This document shows, in pieces, positions 62,021-64,000 of a DNA stretch of 64,000 nt (position 1 is the first letter of the stretch; every line of letters starts with the position of its first letter). The translations under genes and the position numbers were made by a program. Origin of the DNA: Blattamonas nauphoetae. Taxonomy: Eukaryota; Preaxostyla; Oxymonadida. The stretch is from NCBI GenBank assembly GCA_033064195.1, contig JARBJD010000140.1, forward strand, positions 62,001-126,000, written 5' to 3'. Under the pieces are notes generated by a model. That model was not told the DNA's origin, did no database searches, and was given only the letters and a program-made list of their open reading frames with translations.

Positions 62021-64000
62021 ATGTCATCGATAGACCAAAGAGTAGAAGTGGATGCATCTCTCAAAGCATTAGCTCATTCCATCAGAACCGGATCAAACAT
62101 TTTATTTATCACAGGAGCAGGGCATGCCTTTCAATCCTCTTTTATCAAGTGATTGCCTTTTCTCCACAGACTGAGTGTTGCAAGCGGAATCGCTCCTTAC
62201 CGTGGAACAAAAAATGCTATTTGGTCAAAATTTGTTGTTGATTGGGGAACTAAAATGCGTTTTAAGAAGAATCCGTCACTCTGGTCTGTTCTGAAAATCA
62301 CGTTTTTTTCTTCGAAACTTCTTTTTCCTTGCCACAAATCAACCATTATTGCCTTCTATTTGATGCATCTTCATCATTATTTCTCGATTTAGGTGGAACC
62401 AATATTGGCTCAGGACGCATGAAACTCTCCAATTCATCAATGCGAAGCCGAACTCTGGACACATTGCGATTGCACAATTATCCAAATTAGGACACGTAAA
62501 AGTGATGTATGAATCACTTTTTCCTTTAAATTCATTTGTAGCACACAGAACATCGATCGACTCCACCACAAAACTTGCCTTAACCATGATTGTATCGTTG
62601 AGATCCATGGCCGCCTTGGATACTACAGATGGTATGTCCTCTCAGCCCCATCATTTGCTTCAGTGTGAACCATGAGTGCCCTTTTAGCAACGCAGGATAT
62701 GTTGATCACATCAACTACGACAAACTGGCAATCAATGGAACCTCGCTCGAAACGAATGATTTAATTATCCAACCTCCACTTTGCCCCAACTGTGGTGATT
62801 TTTTAATGCCTCTATCGCTCCTCTTTGACGAAACGTACAATTCACACAGTTACTACGATTGGGATAGTGCTGCGAAATGGATGGTGGACTGTGACTCAAT
62901 GGTTTCACTTTTTTCTTTAATTTTTGCAGGTTTTTGTCGGAACATCGTTTAGCGTTGGGATTACACAGACAGCTCTCGAAATCGCAGGGGCGTATGGAAA
63001 ACCAGTGTACTCGTTCAACTTGTACGAAGAGAACTTGGCAGTCCCGTTTGAAATGCCGAGTTTCCATCATGTTATCGGAAAGGCAGAGTTTACACTCCCA
63101 ACACTCTTCAGATACGTTCTGAAGGCACATTCGGTGCTGTATTCGGTTCCGCAGTGGCTGAGAGACGTGTCAGTGACGTTCTTGTCGAGCACTCACAATT
63201 ATCGACTGTTGAGAGATATTGAGAAGGAGGAGGAGGCGGAGGTTGGGTCGACGGGGACGGTGACACTTGGATCAATGCGGAGACGAACTGTGGACGAGCA
63301 GTTGAGTGGAGCTGAGAATAAGACGGTCGGGCCGCTGGGAAGGCAGAGAGAGTGTGTTTGTGGAAATTGTGTGCATGTTCCTCTGCATCTGCCATCACTG
63401 CTTCCATCGACGATAAGTTCGACGCAGTTGGTGGCGATGAAGACTCAGCAGAACGACGAGATTCATCATCCACAGCCAATCATTCCCATCACACATCATG
63501 ACATCCCGACTTTGCTTGCTCTTCCATCGATGGAGAAACGAGGCAACACAAAGCAACAACACAACCAGCCAAAGCAGAACACACCTCTTTCCATTGCTCA
63601 AGCGAGGAATGAACTGTCGTGGGATCAGATCAAAGACATGCCAGTCGATTTGGACGATCCAGACGAAGTTGATGCGCTGTACGAGCGACTCATCCCATCC
63701 ATTACACAGCCAGATGGGTCATGTCCTTCGTTCATCACTCAACTTCCCCTCTCTCATCCTTCTGCGTCTCTCAACATGACTTTTTCCCCACCGGACACTT
63801 CGGAGAAATTTGGGGTTTGTGATATCTGTGGGACACTGGAGAAATTCTCCGAACATACAGTTGATGGGATCCACGCATATTCGACCATCCGCAGGCCTCG
63901 ACTGTACCTTCCACAGACGCGGTTTGTTGGGAACGAAGGATACATCAACACGAAAGTGTTCCCACTCCTCCATCCGACTCCATTCTTCCACACTCACACA
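62021..64000 (+). CDS. Sirtuin (Sir2-family NAD-dependent deacylase) with long C-terminal extension; 3' end outside window
   Basis: Start [20 protein letters not shown]. Introns 62122-62169 (GC-AG), 62284-62392, 62507-62541, 62632-62663 and 62902-62929 (28 bp) give a continuous protein. Its motifs are [20 protein letters not shown] (NAD-binding GAG.S..SGI, with APYRG in place of PDFRG); [50 protein letters not shown] (catalytic His); and a zinc ribbon of YYRCVNHEC and [15 protein letters not shown] (compare LRP.VV.FGE) and [14 protein letters not shown] follow. After the Rossmann fold the frame stays open over 250 residues to the window end, with CVCGNC and CDICG pairs that could bind another metal ion. 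Sirtuins remove acyl groups from histones and other proteins. Family certain; specificity unknown. Confidence 0.9.
62122..62169 (+). other. GC-AG intron in the sirtuin gene
   Basis: The conserved motif GAG-LSVASG is restored only if the intron begins GCATGCCTTTC and ends CTCCACAG. The best GT alternative (62150-62169) would insert nine residues between GAG and LSVASG, breaking the NAD-binding loop. All other introns traced here begin with GT. Confidence 0.75.

Overview
The window is eukaryotic nuclear DNA from an intron-rich protist. Genes sit close together on both strands and are split by very short GT-AG introns (about 26-110 bp), many ending in TTTAG or TTCAG. Calmodulin, a sirtuin, a CstF-64-like RNA-binding protein and a TMEM62-like membrane protein can only be read after splicing. 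Large pectin-lyase-fold (Pmp-like) surface proteins joined to kinase-like tails, a bacterial-type cyclophilin-like surface protein and metamonad-like gene density suggest a gut metamonad, most likely an oxymonad such as Blattamonas. That assignment is inference and was not checked against any database.

Layout. 0-13 kb is a compact host gene block: the C-terminal end of a divergent dynein heavy chain, a CUE-like/low-complexity protein, calmodulin, a TMEM62-like protein whose phosphoesterase motifs are all degraded, an unknown two-exon protein and an ABHD1/3-type alpha/beta hydrolase. 13-16.6 kb holds a truncated beta-helix gene fragment joined to a 481-bp inverted duplication of a coiled-coil gene, then an unresolved split gene. 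16.6-21.8 kb is a decayed DNA polymerase epsilon catalytic-subunit copy interrupted by a 1,015-bp terminal-inverted-repeat element. 21.8-29.5 kb is a transposon graveyard: a 353-bp MITE-like hairpin, two DDE transposase relics of one family, a SANT-like relic, three pogo/CENP-B-type (DDE_1) relics and small tandem repeats.

29.5-64 kb is again gene-dense: an RS-rich nuclear-type protein, a Pro/Ser/Thr-rich protein, a cyclophilin-like surface protein with a likely bacterial source, a Cid1/TUT-type nucleotidyltransferase, and a 4,437-residue receptor-like protein whose stalk is encoded by about 211 copies of a 36-bp minisatellite (Thr-Asp-Pro / Ala-Asp-Pro). Then follow a helical-repeat protein, a pseudokinase fused to a RING-H2 finger, a probable active receptor-like kinase, two small proteins, a CstF-64-like protein and a sirtuin that runs off the window end.

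How the genes relate. Three kinase-like genes lie within 24 kb: a pseudokinase receptor with a giant stalk, an intracellular pseudokinase-RING protein, and a receptor kinase with intact catalytic motifs. This could be a surface-sensing module, but only proximity supports it. The calmodulin, CstF-64-like, TUT and sirtuin genes look like ordinary housekeeping genes.
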